A DNA stretch of 8,623 nucleotides from JBGTBD01 sp041749475 (GTDB lineage Bacteria; Pseudomonadota; Alphaproteobacteria; Rickettsiales; UBA998): positions 1 to 8,623 of the forward strand of contig JBGTBD010000015.1 in the NCBI GenBank assembly GCA_041749475.1. The letters run 5' to 3'. Shown in pieces: positions 1-6,271 of this stretch (within the stretch, counting starts at the first letter, position 1; each line of letters begins with the position of its first letter). The notes beneath the pieces are model-generated. The model worked only from the letters and a program-made list of their open reading frames with translations, did no database searches and was not told where the DNA came from. A program made the position numbers and the translations under genes.

Positions 1-1
1 C

Positions 2-856
2 CGCGCGATGAAGACCGCCCGCCACGGCCGCGCGAAGGGCGCACCCGACGACGACCAGCCGCTGGCCGGCCACATGGTCGCGCTGATCTTCGAGAAACCC
101 TCGACCCGCACCCGGGTCTCCTTCGATGTGGGCGTGCGCCAGATGGGCGGCCAGACCATGGTGCTCTCGGGTGCCGACATGCAGCTCGGCCATGGCGAGA
201 CCATCGCCGATACCGCCCGCGTGCTGTCGCGCTATGTCGACCTGATCATGATCCGCACATTCGAGGAACAGACCCTGCTCGAGATGGCCGAATACGCCAG
301 CGTGCCGGTGATAAACGGGCTGACCAACCGCAGCCACCCCTGCCAGATCATGGCCGACATCCTAACGTATGAAGAATATCGCGGCCCCATCAAGGGCGCG
401 ACCATCGCTTGGATCGGTGACGGCAATAACGTCTGCAACTCGTGGATTTCGGCCGCCGTCAAATTCGGCTTCAAACTCCAGATCGCCTGCCCGGACGACC
501 TTTGCCCGGACGAAGAATACATGGACTACGCCAAGAAGAAAAAATCCGCCGTCACCGTATTCGATAACGCCGTCGAGGCCGTCAAAGGCGCGCAGGCGGT
601 CGTTACCGACACATGGGTGTCAATGGGTCAGGAATCCTCCGAAACCCGCAAACAGCTCCTCCGCCCCTTCCAGGTCAACGAAGCCCTGATGAAAAAGGCC
701 GTCCACGGCGCGATTTTCATGCACTGCCTCCCCGCCCACCGGGGCGAGGAAGTGACCGCAGGCGTCATCGACGGCCCCCACTCCGCCGTCTGGGACGAAG
801 CCGAAAACCGCCTCCACGTTCAAAAAGCCATTCTGGCATGGGCCATGGGCGAGTAA
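2..856 (+). CDS. argF: Ornithine carbamoyltransferase, 5'-truncated by window edge
   Basis: Catalyses carbamoyl phosphate + L-ornithine to L-citrulline in cytoplasmic arginine biosynthesis. The frame is open from base 2. The first in-frame ATG (base 8) is internal, because family members are about 300-310 residues long and carry some 25 more before this point, so the real start lies upstream of the window. Counting from that ATG (282 residues), the carbamoyl-phosphate motif STRTR is at 32-36, HPCQ at 110-113, DGNN at 138-141, the ornithine-loop motif DTWVSMGQE at 201-209, and the catalytic HCLP motif, followed by AHRGEEV, at 239-249. All diagnostic motifs are intact, and SMG favours ornithine over aspartate carbamoyltransferase. 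The gene is GC-rich. No terminator hairpin is visible in the 76 bases after the stop, so transcription could continue into the next gene. Confidence 0.96.
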   Translation, partial: RAMKTARHGRAKGAPDDDQPLAGHMVALIFEKPSTRTRVSFDVGVRQMGGQTMVLSGADMQLGHGETIADTARVLSRYVDLIMIRTFEEQTLLEMAEYASVPVINGLTNRSHPCQIMADILTYEEYRGPIKGATIAWIGDGNNVCNSWISAAVKFGFKLQIACPDDLCPDEEYMDYAKKKKSAVTVFDNAVEAVKGAQAVVTDTWVSMGQESSETRKQLLRPFQVNEALMKKAVHGAIFMHCLPAHRGEEVTAGVIDGPHSAVWDEAENRLHVQKAILAWAMGE

Positions 857-921
857 CTGTCATTCTTCACAGAACCTTAATTTTTCTTTTATTACCGCAT
901 GCTACCTTGGAATGACGTAAT

Positions 922-927
922 AAAAGG
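922..927 (+). promoter_or_regulatory. Ribosome binding site for the 933-2363 gene
   Basis: AAAAGG lies 5 nt before the ATG at 933 and supports that start. The rest of the argF-933 gap (857-921) is AT-rich. It holds TTCACA at 866-871 and TATTAC at 890-895, which is at best a weak promoter, so I cannot tell whether this gene has its own transcript or is read from argF. Confidence 0.5.
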
Positions 928-932
928 CAAGC

Positions 933-2363
933 ATGGCAAGCAGACTACCCAAGACCTCCAATAAAGTGGAGCTGGTCGTGACCTACCGTCCGTCCGGCGG
1001 TCATGGGGAAAAGTGCGACCTAAGCTTCTCACCCGAAGCCTCCCGCTCCTTCTCCTACCTCATCGACAATCTCATCAAGGAACAGGGCGAGGAAGTGCGT
1101 GCCGCCAAGCTGACGCAAAACCCCCTCAAGGCCCACCGCGATACGTTTGACGCAAAGGACCAGCGCCTCGTTATCAAGGATATCCTTCGCACTGATGTGG
1201 ATCGCCTGCTTGGCGCATTGCACTTCACTTCGCATAGCACATTCCCCGACAACAAGACCGCCCTCCGCCAACGCTTCATGCAGACCGACATTATCGACGA
1301 TAAGGTCGGCTCCGGCGTCGTTCTGTTCATCAGCACCCATAACCGAGATGCGCACGCACGCAGCCAATTTGAAACGGCGCGTGAAGAGATCAAGGACGTA
1401 GCGCGAAAATCCGGTGAACGTATCCCGCTGCAGGTGAACATCATTCACAATAACCGAAATTACGCAGTGTTCTACATCCCCCATGCCACCGCCTGCGAAT
1501 TATTGAAACCAGCGCATTTCAAAAAACTCGAACCCGTCCTTGTTCAGCCAGATGCATTCCGCATCGCCGCCGAGAACGGTCATGGCCCCGAAATCACCAT
1601 CCGCCCCCGCCCAGCCAATCATTCTAAAGTGAGATTGATGTCGACGACGCCCCACCGGGCTTCTGCCCCAACACCAGCACAATCCGACGGTGATAATGTT
1701 GGAGAAGAAATAGTGAACAAAAAAAAACGAAAATATGAAAGACACCAATTCCCCGCCACCCTTATTGAACTCCCAAAAAAAGACCCCGTTATCATCGATA
1801 AAGGCCCATACGCAGGCCTGCGTATCAAACCGATACTTACCTATCAGGCAGGCAAAGGCGATGCCGTCCTGACGCATTATGTCGTTTCCGTTCCCACACA
1901 GAAAGAAACGCTCGGCGATATGATCTTCCATTCCATGCTGGAATTGGAGGAAAAGGATATTCAACTATCCAAAGATCGCAGTACGCGTTTCACCACGCTC
2001 TCCCCACAGAAAACCGAAGAGCTTCTTACCCATATTGGTCGCGGTCCGGTTGAGGAAAAGCCCCCAGAGACTTTGCGCATAACCGGCGGCATCTATGCGG
2101 GTGTATCCCTGATCCCCGTAGGCAAAGGGAAGTCGTATATCTTAACCGCACCAGAAGAACGCTCTGTAGCAAATATGCTGATGTATGCAGAGTTGGATTT
2201 GGATGATGACCGCGTGCTTCATCGTCAAGGCACGGCCATCACCGAGCTGGATGCAAAACAGGCCGAACATATAAAGTCTAAGTTGCCCACGACTCATAGC
2301 GTGAGTGAACCCGTCAACGAAGGCCAAGTTGCTGAATTGAAGAAAGCGTATCAGAATCGCTGA
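933..2363 (+). CDS. Unrecognised 476-residue protein with internal repeats
   Basis: I do not recognise a family. There is no signal peptide, membrane segment or obvious catalytic motif, so it is probably cytoplasmic. Two copies of a repeat are visible. Copy one is at about residues 286-369 (starting near GPYAGLRIKPI) and copy two at about 383-451 (starting near GIYAGVSLIPV). Each runs G-x-YAG, a beta-like hydrophobic stretch, GKG, a helix rich in L/M/E, an acidic D/E run, then a closing helix (SPQKTEELLTHI versus DAKQAEHIKSKL). A more divergent copy may span about 28-85 (SFSPEASRSF to DAKDQRLVIKDIL). A polar, low-complexity linker with a basic KKKRKYER patch (about 228-272) separates the N- and C-terminal halves. 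The gene sits between argF and hslO on the same strand. Base composition is less GC-rich than argF (one counted line is 47%), which may mean later acquisition. It is real by length, ribosome site and lack of a competing frame; the function is unknown. Confidence 0.85.
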   Translation: MASRLPKTSNKVELVVTYRPSGGHGEKCDLSFSPEASRSFSYLIDNLIKEQGEEVRAAKLTQNPLKAHRDTFDAKDQRLVIKDILRTDVDRLLGALHFTSHSTFPDNKTALRQRFMQTDIIDDKVGSGVVLFISTHNRDAHARSQFETAREEIKDVARKSGERIPLQVNIIHNNRNYAVFYIPHATACELLKPAHFKKLEPVLVQPDAFRIAAENGHGPEITIRPRPANHSKVRLMSTTPHRASAPTPAQSDGDNVGEEIVNKKKRKYERHQFPATLIELPKKDPVIIDKGPYAGLRIKPILTYQAGKGDAVLTHYVVSVPTQKETLGDMIFHSMLELEEKDIQLSKDRSTRFTTLSPQKTEELLTHIGRGPVEEKPPETLRITGGIYAGVSLIPVGKGKSYILTAPEERSVANMLMYAELDLDDDRVLHRQGTAITELDAKQAEHIKSKLPTTHSVSEPVNEGQVAELKKAYQNR

Positions 2364-2451
2364 TTCCTTGATTTCTCTACCAATTTGTCCCCTCCATCCC
2401 CCATATCACATAAGCCGCACGCCCCCCCTGTATTTCCCATAAATTTTCCTA
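2364..2451. other. Intergenic region upstream of hslO
   Basis: Pyrimidine-rich on the plus strand, with a run of seven C (2423-2429). I see no convincing terminator hairpin for the preceding gene and no coding potential. The hslO promoter -10 element follows directly. Confidence 0.6.
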
Positions 2452-2457
2452 TATAAT
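2452..2457 (+). promoter_or_regulatory. hslO -10 element, possibly leaderless promoter
   Basis: A perfect TATAAT ends 6 bases before the hslO ATG. Transcription normally starts about 7 bases after a -10 box, which would put the first base at or next to the start codon. No Shine-Dalgarno sequence precedes the ATG. At 17-bp spacing the -35 region (2429-2434, TGTATT) is poor, so the box itself is the main evidence. Confidence 0.55.
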
Positions 2458-2463
2458 GGGATT

Positions 2464-3438
2464 ATGCCCTCACCTACGTCACTAGGCCTCATCCGGCATG
2501 AGGATATCATCCAGCCCTTCATTCTCCACCAATCCGTGGTGCGCGGTCGCATGGTGCGGCTTTCGCCCAGTATCGACACGATCCTGAACCGCCACCCCTA
2601 TCACCCGCTGGTGAAGAAGATCATGGCCGAGATGTTGACCCTCGCCGCCATGCTTTCGACCAATTTACAGGAAGGCGGCATCCTCACCTTACAGGTCAAG
2701 GGGGACGGCCCCGTCAGCTATATCGTAGTCGACGCCGTGCCGGACGGCGGCCTTCGCGGCTACGCCAGCATCCATGAAGGCGGCAACGAATTGATTGAAC
2801 GTTTAGCTCGCGAAAATAAGGAAATTAATTTAAATTCAGTGCTTGGCGAAGGGTATCTCGCCATCACGCTCGATCTCGGATTCGGCGATCCATATCAAGG
2901 CATCGTACCCTTAGAGGGCGAATCGATGACCGAAGCGGTCAGCAATTATTTCACCCAATCGCAGCAGATCGACGTGATGTTCCATCTGGCGGTGAGCGAA
3001 CGCACCGAGGGTACGGGTGAGCATATGTGGGCCGCTGGCGGCATCATGCTGGAGCGTATGCCCGATGAAGGCGGCCATAGCGACAAGCCTCCCCATCACG
3101 ATGCACATGACATCGGTGACCATAAAGGCTGGGAATATAACGCCCTGCTGGTGGATACCGCGACGGAGGAAGAACTGCTCGACCCCCACCTCGCCCCCAG
3201 CGCCCTGCTCTATCGCCTCTTCAACGAAGGTGGCGTCTGGGTGCATGATACCAAGCCCGTCTCCGCCAACTGCCGTTGCTCGCGTAAGAAGGTGGAAAAT
3301 ATCCTGACCCAGATGCATTACGATACGCTGCAGGAGATGTTCGTAGACGGCACGATCAACATGACCTGCCAGTTCTGCAATACCGAACAAATCTTCACCC
3401 CCGAAGAGATCGACGCCTTGCACGGCAAGAACGCGTAA
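2464..3438 (+). CDS. hslO: Hsp33 redox-regulated molecular chaperone
   Basis: Cytoplasmic holdase chaperone. In the reduced state four cysteines bind zinc; oxidation releases zinc, forms disulfides and activates binding of unfolding proteins. The 324-residue product has the Hsp33 N-terminal domain (QPF at 17-19, VVRGRMVRLSPSID at 25-38, then the helix MAEMLTLAAMLSTNLQ at 54-69), the family segment YQGIVPLEGESMTEAVSNYF at 144-163, and the C-terminal zinc switch with CxC at C270/C272 and CxxC at C302/C305. The 29-residue gap between the pairs matches the family. It is longer than the E. coli protein (about 292), partly through a histidine-rich, acidic insert at about 200-221. The ATG at 2464 is the only reasonable start: no other ATG or GTG lies in frame before the conserved domain. 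Hsp33 often follows argF in alphaproteobacteria; here one gene intervenes. Confidence 0.95.
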   Translation: MPSPTSLGLIRHEDIIQPFILHQSVVRGRMVRLSPSIDTILNRHPYHPLVKKIMAEMLTLAAMLSTNLQEGGILTLQVKGDGPVSYIVVDAVPDGGLRGYASIHEGGNELIERLARENKEINLNSVLGEGYLAITLDLGFGDPYQGIVPLEGESMTEAVSNYFTQSQQIDVMFHLAVSERTEGTGEHMWAAGGIMLERMPDEGGHSDKPPHHDAHDIGDHKGWEYNALLVDTATEEELLDPHLAPSALLYRLFNEGGVWVHDTKPVSANCRCSRKKVENILTQMHYDTLQEMFVDGTINMTCQFCNTEQIFTPEEIDALHGKNA

Positions 3439-3457
3439 ATCCCCCTTCTTATCTACT

Positions 3458-3530
3458 GTCATTCCCGCGCAAGCGGGAATCCATCGCGCACCATGCACGA
3501 CAGGTGGATGTCCGCTTTCGCGGGCATGAA
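3458..3530. repeat. Inverted pair of dispersed palindromic (REP-like) repeats
   Basis: Unit one forms ATTCCCGC-GCAA-GCGGGAAT (3461-3480), a perfect 8-bp stem with a 4-base loop. Unit two forms ATGTCCGC-TTTC-GCGGGCAT (3508-3527), 8 pairs including one G-T. The units are inverted copies: TCATTCCCGC...AATCCA (3459-3483) matches the reverse complement of 3505-3529 at 21 of 25 bases by hand alignment. This is the familiar proteobacterial element that translates, when miscalled as coding, to RESGHP / WIPACAGMT. It sits between the convergent hslO and 3551-4432 genes, so either hairpin could stop transcription from either side. There is no long U-tract, so it is not a classical intrinsic terminator. 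Confidence 0.8.
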
Positions 3531-3550
3531 AGAGCAAATAGAGGAAAAGC

Positions 3551-4432
3551 CTACGAACCCGTCTTGCGCGCTTTTGCGGAAGCACGGCCTACGGCTGCTG
3601 CCGTCACCTTACGCGGCATCTTCTTAGCGGCGGCGCGTTGCGGCGCAGCCTTACGCCCCACCTCCACCCCGTCATGACGGATGACGCCTTTTTCCGATCG
3701 CGCATTACGCAGGGTGAACTCGTCCACACACCCGTTGATCTCGATGTCGTACTTGGCATGGATGATGGTGTTATGCGTGCGGCCCGAGCAGAGATACACA
3801 TCCCCGTCCTCGGCATTGATATGGCAGTTGGCGACTTCACTGCATTTCAGCATGGCATCGCCTTGCGTCTCGATTTTCGTATGCAGCATCATGCTGGTAT
3901 TGATATTGAGCGCGGGGCTTTTGATCACGCTATGCAGGATGTTCTGTCCGCGGATGATCGCATCGTCCTGATGGTTGAGTATCTGCGTGTGCACCAGCTG
4001 GCGCTTATAGATATTGATACCCGCTCCCGCTTCAATATGCGCATACATGATGAGCTTGCGTTCCGGATGCCCTGGGTCACCGAGGATGATGGAAGCATCT
4101 TCTGCCACCACCGTCACGCGGTCTTTCTCGGACGCTCCGGTGATATACCCCTTGATACGAATGTCGCTCTCCTCGCCCTTGGTCAGGATGGAGGTCTGGC
4201 ACAGATGCCCCTGCACATCCACCGGCCCGGAATACGCAATAGTATCGTCCACGCGCACCAAGTTGTGGTCGTCCGGTTGTCCCAGATTATTGCTCCCTAG
4301 CAGGATCAGCATGTCACCGTCGAACTCGAAATGCAGCGGCATGTCGTTCTGTTTTTCGGCGCGCGAAACGACTGCCTCTAATGCCGTGATCAACTGTTGG
4401 CGGGAGAGAAATTTCCGGGTGGTTTTGGCCAT
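3551..4432 (-). CDS. Unrecognised 293-residue protein, beta-rich with basic tail
   Basis: I do not recognise a family with confidence. After an N-terminal helical stretch (about 1-27), the protein alternates short hydrophobic strands with G, N and D turns from about residue 35 to 257 (for example TIAYSGPVDVQGHL, DIRIKGYITGA, ASIILGDPG, AMLKCSEVANCHINAEDGDVYL, DIEINGCVDEFTLRNA). That rhythm suggests a stacked beta-helix, loosely like FapA/DUF342 or other polymer-forming proteins; this is inference only. The tail from about 260 to 293 is low-complexity with 11 K/R and many alanines, as in nucleic-acid-binding or histone-H1-like tails. There is no signal peptide or membrane segment. The ATG at 4432 has AAGGAA at 4442-4447 upstream, and an out-of-frame ATG just before it is not used. 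It is convergent with hslO across the palindromic repeats, and downstream of queH on the same strand but 210 bases away. Confidence 0.82.
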   Translation of the reverse strand: MAKTTRKFLSRQQLITALEAVVSRAEKQNDMPLHFEFDGDMLILLGSNNLGQPDDHNLVRVDDTIAYSGPVDVQGHLCQTSILTKGEESDIRIKGYITGASEKDRVTVVAEDASIILGDPGHPERKLIMYAHIEAGAGINIYKRQLVHTQILNHQDDAIIRGQNILHSVIKSPALNINTSMMLHTKIETQGDAMLKCSEVANCHINAEDGDVYLCSGRTHNTIIHAKYDIEINGCVDEFTLRNARSEKGVIRHDGVEVGRKAAPQRAAAKKMPRKVTAAAVGRASAKARKTGS

Positions 4433-4642
4433 GGCATCTGCTTCCTTTATAACTGCGTGTGAGAGTAATAGAGTAGCATAGTCAGGATAAAACTACCATA
4501 GGCATTATAGAGCACAGAAAAACGCACAAGTGTAGTTGATGTGCATTATTATCTATATGATAAAAATAACGAATTTCATGCTGCACCGCAACAACCAAGG
4601 GCTGTACCAATTTAGTAAAAATGCTTTAATGAAAAGTGAGAA
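4433..4642. other. AT-rich intergenic region between queH and the 3551-4432 gene
   Basis: No gene seen. It holds the ribosome site (4442-4447) and a -10 candidate (4504-4509) for the downstream minus-strand gene. I saw no hairpin with a U-tract to end queH transcription. The segment 4536-4625 is markedly AT-rich. Confidence 0.6.
4504..4509 (-). promoter_or_regulatory. -10 element for the 3551-4432 gene
   Basis: Perfect TATAAT on the minus strand (ATTATA on plus), which would give a start near 4497 and a 5' leader of roughly 65 bases. No good TTGACA lies 16-18 bp upstream, so confidence is limited. The context CTATAATG resembles the boxes before hslO and queH. Confidence 0.4.
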
Positions 4643-5311
4643 TTACGACACGTCCGATGCAATTTTTTGCGCGTACCATGTCTCACCGATCGCGATTTTT
4701 TCACGGCCTTTTTGTTCGCGCCATTCGTTCGTATCGCGTAGCGAAAAAATGCATCCGCAATATTGCTGTGCATAGAACGCTTCTTCCTTGGCGAGGTCAT
4801 ACATGCGCGCGCCCCCACCATCCTTCCGCCAGTTATATGTCCAGTAGGTCACGTCGTCATAATGGGATGCAGCACGCAGCCCCGAATCATTGATCTGCTC
4901 CATATCCTTCCACCGGCTGATGCCGAGCGAACTGGTGAAGACGCGGAATCCGTTCTCCGCCGCGTGCAATGCCGTCCGCTCAAACCGCATATCGAAACAC
5001 ATAGTGCAGCGCACCCCACGTTCCGGTTCCCGTTCCAGCCCCTTGGCGCGCGCGAACCAGTTCTGCACGTCATAATCCCCGTCCACGAAATCGATGCCGA
5101 GCTTTTCGGCGTAACGGATATTCTCCTGCTTACGGATCTCGTATTCCTTCTTGGGATGGATGTTGGGATTATAGAAAAAGATGGTCAGTTCCAACCCCGA
5201 GTCGTGCATCTTCTCGATCAGCGGCCCCGAGCATGGCGCACAGCAGGAATGCAGCAGTACCTTCTTCTCACCGTGCGGCACATCATATATGTCGTTCTGC
5301 ATCACCGTCAT
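4643..5311 (-). CDS. queH: Epoxyqueuosine reductase QueH
   Basis: Reduces epoxyqueuosine to queuosine at the wobble position of tRNAs with GUN anticodons (Asp, Asn, His, Tyr). QueH is the non-orthologous, cobalamin-independent counterpart of QueG. From the start I chose (222 residues), motifs typical of the family (formerly DUF208) are CCAPC at 23-27, YNPNIHP at 47-53, PERGVRCTMC at 96-105, TSSLGIS at 127-133 and YCGCIFSLRD at 184-193. The cysteine sets are expected to hold an iron-sulfur cluster and a further metal. Reading from the ATG at 5362 would add 17 residues with no homology, and a perfect -10 box lies inside that extension. The ATG at 5311 is preceded by GGAGG at 5317-5321 with 5-nt spacing, so 5311 is preferred. 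It is divergent from the TetR-type gene; no other queuosine gene is in the window. Confidence 0.93.
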   Translation of the reverse strand: MTVMQNDIYDVPHGEKKVLLHSCCAPCSGPLIEKMHDSGLELTIFFYNPNIHPKKEYEIRKQENIRYAEKLGIDFVDGDYDVQNWFARAKGLEREPERGVRCTMCFDMRFERTALHAAENGFRVFTSSLGISRWKDMEQINDSGLRAASHYDDVTYWTYNWRKDGGGARMYDLAKEEAFYAQQYCGCIFSLRDTNEWREQKGREKIAIGETWYAQKIASDVS

Positions 5312-5316
5312 CCAAT

Positions 5317-5321
5317 CCTCC
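5317..5321 (-). promoter_or_regulatory. Ribosome binding site deciding the queH start
   Basis: GGAGG on the minus strand lies 5 nt before the ATG at 5311. It is the strongest Shine-Dalgarno sequence seen near any start in the window and argues against the upstream ATGs at 5362 and 5323. Confidence 0.7.
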
Positions 5322-5333
5322 ATCGCGCTACAC

Positions 5334-5339
5334 ATTATA
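5334..5339 (-). promoter_or_regulatory. queH -10 element
   Basis: Perfect TATAAT within CTATATAATG on the minus strand, the same 10-mer as before hslO. It predicts a start near 5327 and a leader of about 16 bases, enough to include the GGAGG. The -35 region is poor (GT-rich, near TGTGTG). Confidence 0.5.
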
Positions 5340-5381
5340 TAGCAGCACATCGTTTCACACACGCGTTTTACCCGGCATGTA

Positions 5382-5393
5382 TTGAATATTCAA
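5382..5393. promoter_or_regulatory. 12-bp palindrome, possible TetR-family operator
   Basis: TTGAATATTCAA is a perfect palindrome between the divergent queH and TetR/BetI-like genes. A partial copy (GAATATT, 5444-5450) lies exactly 60 bp downstream and overlaps the predicted -10 of the regulator gene. Autoregulation through such sites is common in this family; that this protein binds here is inference. Confidence 0.4.
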
Positions 5394-5421
5394 CCAGTTA
5401 CTTTTTTCCGCCAAAAGCTCC

Positions 5422-5450
5422 TTGACCACCATTCAGTAACATGGAATATT
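5422..5450 (+). promoter_or_regulatory. Candidate promoter of the TetR/BetI-like gene
   Basis: TTGACC at 5422-5427 and AATATT at 5445-5450, with a 17-bp spacer. The -35 is a good match and the -10 matches at 4 of 6. The predicted start near 5457 lies downstream of a possible TTG start at 5449, which supports the ATG at 5485 as the true start. Confidence 0.4.
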
Positions 5451-5484
5451 GCCACATCATTCAAACGGAAAGAACGGTTCTCTT

Positions 5485-6270
5485 ATGCAAGCTACGAAGA
5501 AACGTACCATCAGCCCTGACTCCCCCCGCAAGAAAATCAAGGACAAGCGCCGGGTGCAGCTGATCGAAGCGAACATGGAATCCATCGCCGTCCGCGGCCT
5601 GACCGAAACCACCATCACCCATATCTCCGAGACCGCCGGCATGTCCCGCGGCATCATCAATTTCTATTTCGATAGCAAAGAGACGATGATGCGCGAAACG
5701 CTGACCCACCTGCTGGAAGAACAGACCCTCGCCTGGCAGGAAGCATTGGAGAAAGCCTCCGGCTCCTCGCCGGAGAAATTACAGGCCATCGTCAAAGCCC
5801 TCTTCTCAAGCCGCGTCTGCGCCCGAAAAAAACTCGCTGTCTGGGCCGCCTTCATCGCCCATGCCGCAACCCACGCGCCGTACCGTTTTGCCTTCGAGCA
5901 AGCCAACCGTCAACTGGCCGAGGCCATCCACCCGCTGGTCGATAGCAGCCAGTCGGAAGCGCTGACCGCGCAACTCCTCGGCATAATGCGCGGCTTCTGG
6001 CTGGAACAGCTGGTCGGTGACAAGTCGTTGGATAAAGCGACAATGGAAGCATTGTGCCTCCGCATCGTCCAACCCGCCCGCGAGAAGGAACAAGTACGCG
6101 CCAATGCCTACACCCCTCCCCTCGCCCGTACCGACACTAGCAACCCCCTGCTGAAAGAATCCCGCAAACCCAAGGCGATGACCTCCGGCAAGAAAGCACC
6201 CAAATCCACCCACGTCGAAGAATCTCCCGTCGTAGCCGACCTGTTCGCCAGTCTGAAATCGGCGTCGTAA
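5485..6270 (+). CDS. TetR/AcrR-family transcriptional regulator, BetI-like
   Basis: DNA-binding repressor type, 261 residues. A basic N-terminal arm (about 1-23) precedes the TetR helix-turn-helix at about 24-66 (RRVQLIEANMESIAVRGL, then TTITHISETAGMSRGIINFYFDSKE minus its ends). The ligand-binding domain at about 70-196 resembles BetI in order and wording (helices around HLLEEQTLAWQEAL, LAVWAAFIAHA, LLGIMRGFWLEQL). A polar K/S/P-rich tail of about 60 residues after 197 is unusual for the family. No choline or betaine genes (betA, betB, betT) are present, so I do not assign betI; the ligand and targets are unknown. The ATG at 5485 is chosen over the in-frame TTG at 5449, because the latter precedes the predicted transcription start; the ribosome site (GGAAAG, 5467-5472) is distant and weak. 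Its stop is one base from the stop of the convergent 6272-6760 gene. Confidence 0.85.
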   Translation: MQATKKRTISPDSPRKKIKDKRRVQLIEANMESIAVRGLTETTITHISETAGMSRGIINFYFDSKETMMRETLTHLLEEQTLAWQEALEKASGSSPEKLQAIVKALFSSRVCARKKLAVWAAFIAHAATHAPYRFAFEQANRQLAEAIHPLVDSSQSEALTAQLLGIMRGFWLEQLVGDKSLDKATMEALCLRIVQPAREKEQVRANAYTPPLARTDTSNPLLKESRKPKAMTSGKKAPKSTHVEESPVVADLFASLKSAS

Positions 6271-6271
6271 C

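Noticed and set aside
2911..3585. Long minus-strand open frame of 224 codons
   Set aside because: It lies antisense to hslO and across the palindromic repeat. Its RESGHP...WIPACAGMT stretch is the well-known miscall of that repeat.
3638..4300. Plus-strand open frame of 220 codons
   Set aside because: Antisense to the 3551-4432 gene, which has the better ribosome site and promoter box; the composition looks like a shadow frame.
4763..5425. Plus-strand open frame of 220 codons
   Set aside because: Antisense to queH, whose family motifs are unmistakable.
5449..5484. TTG start adding 12 residues to the TetR-type gene
   Set aside because: It precedes the predicted transcription start near 5457, and an ATG follows in frame at 5485.
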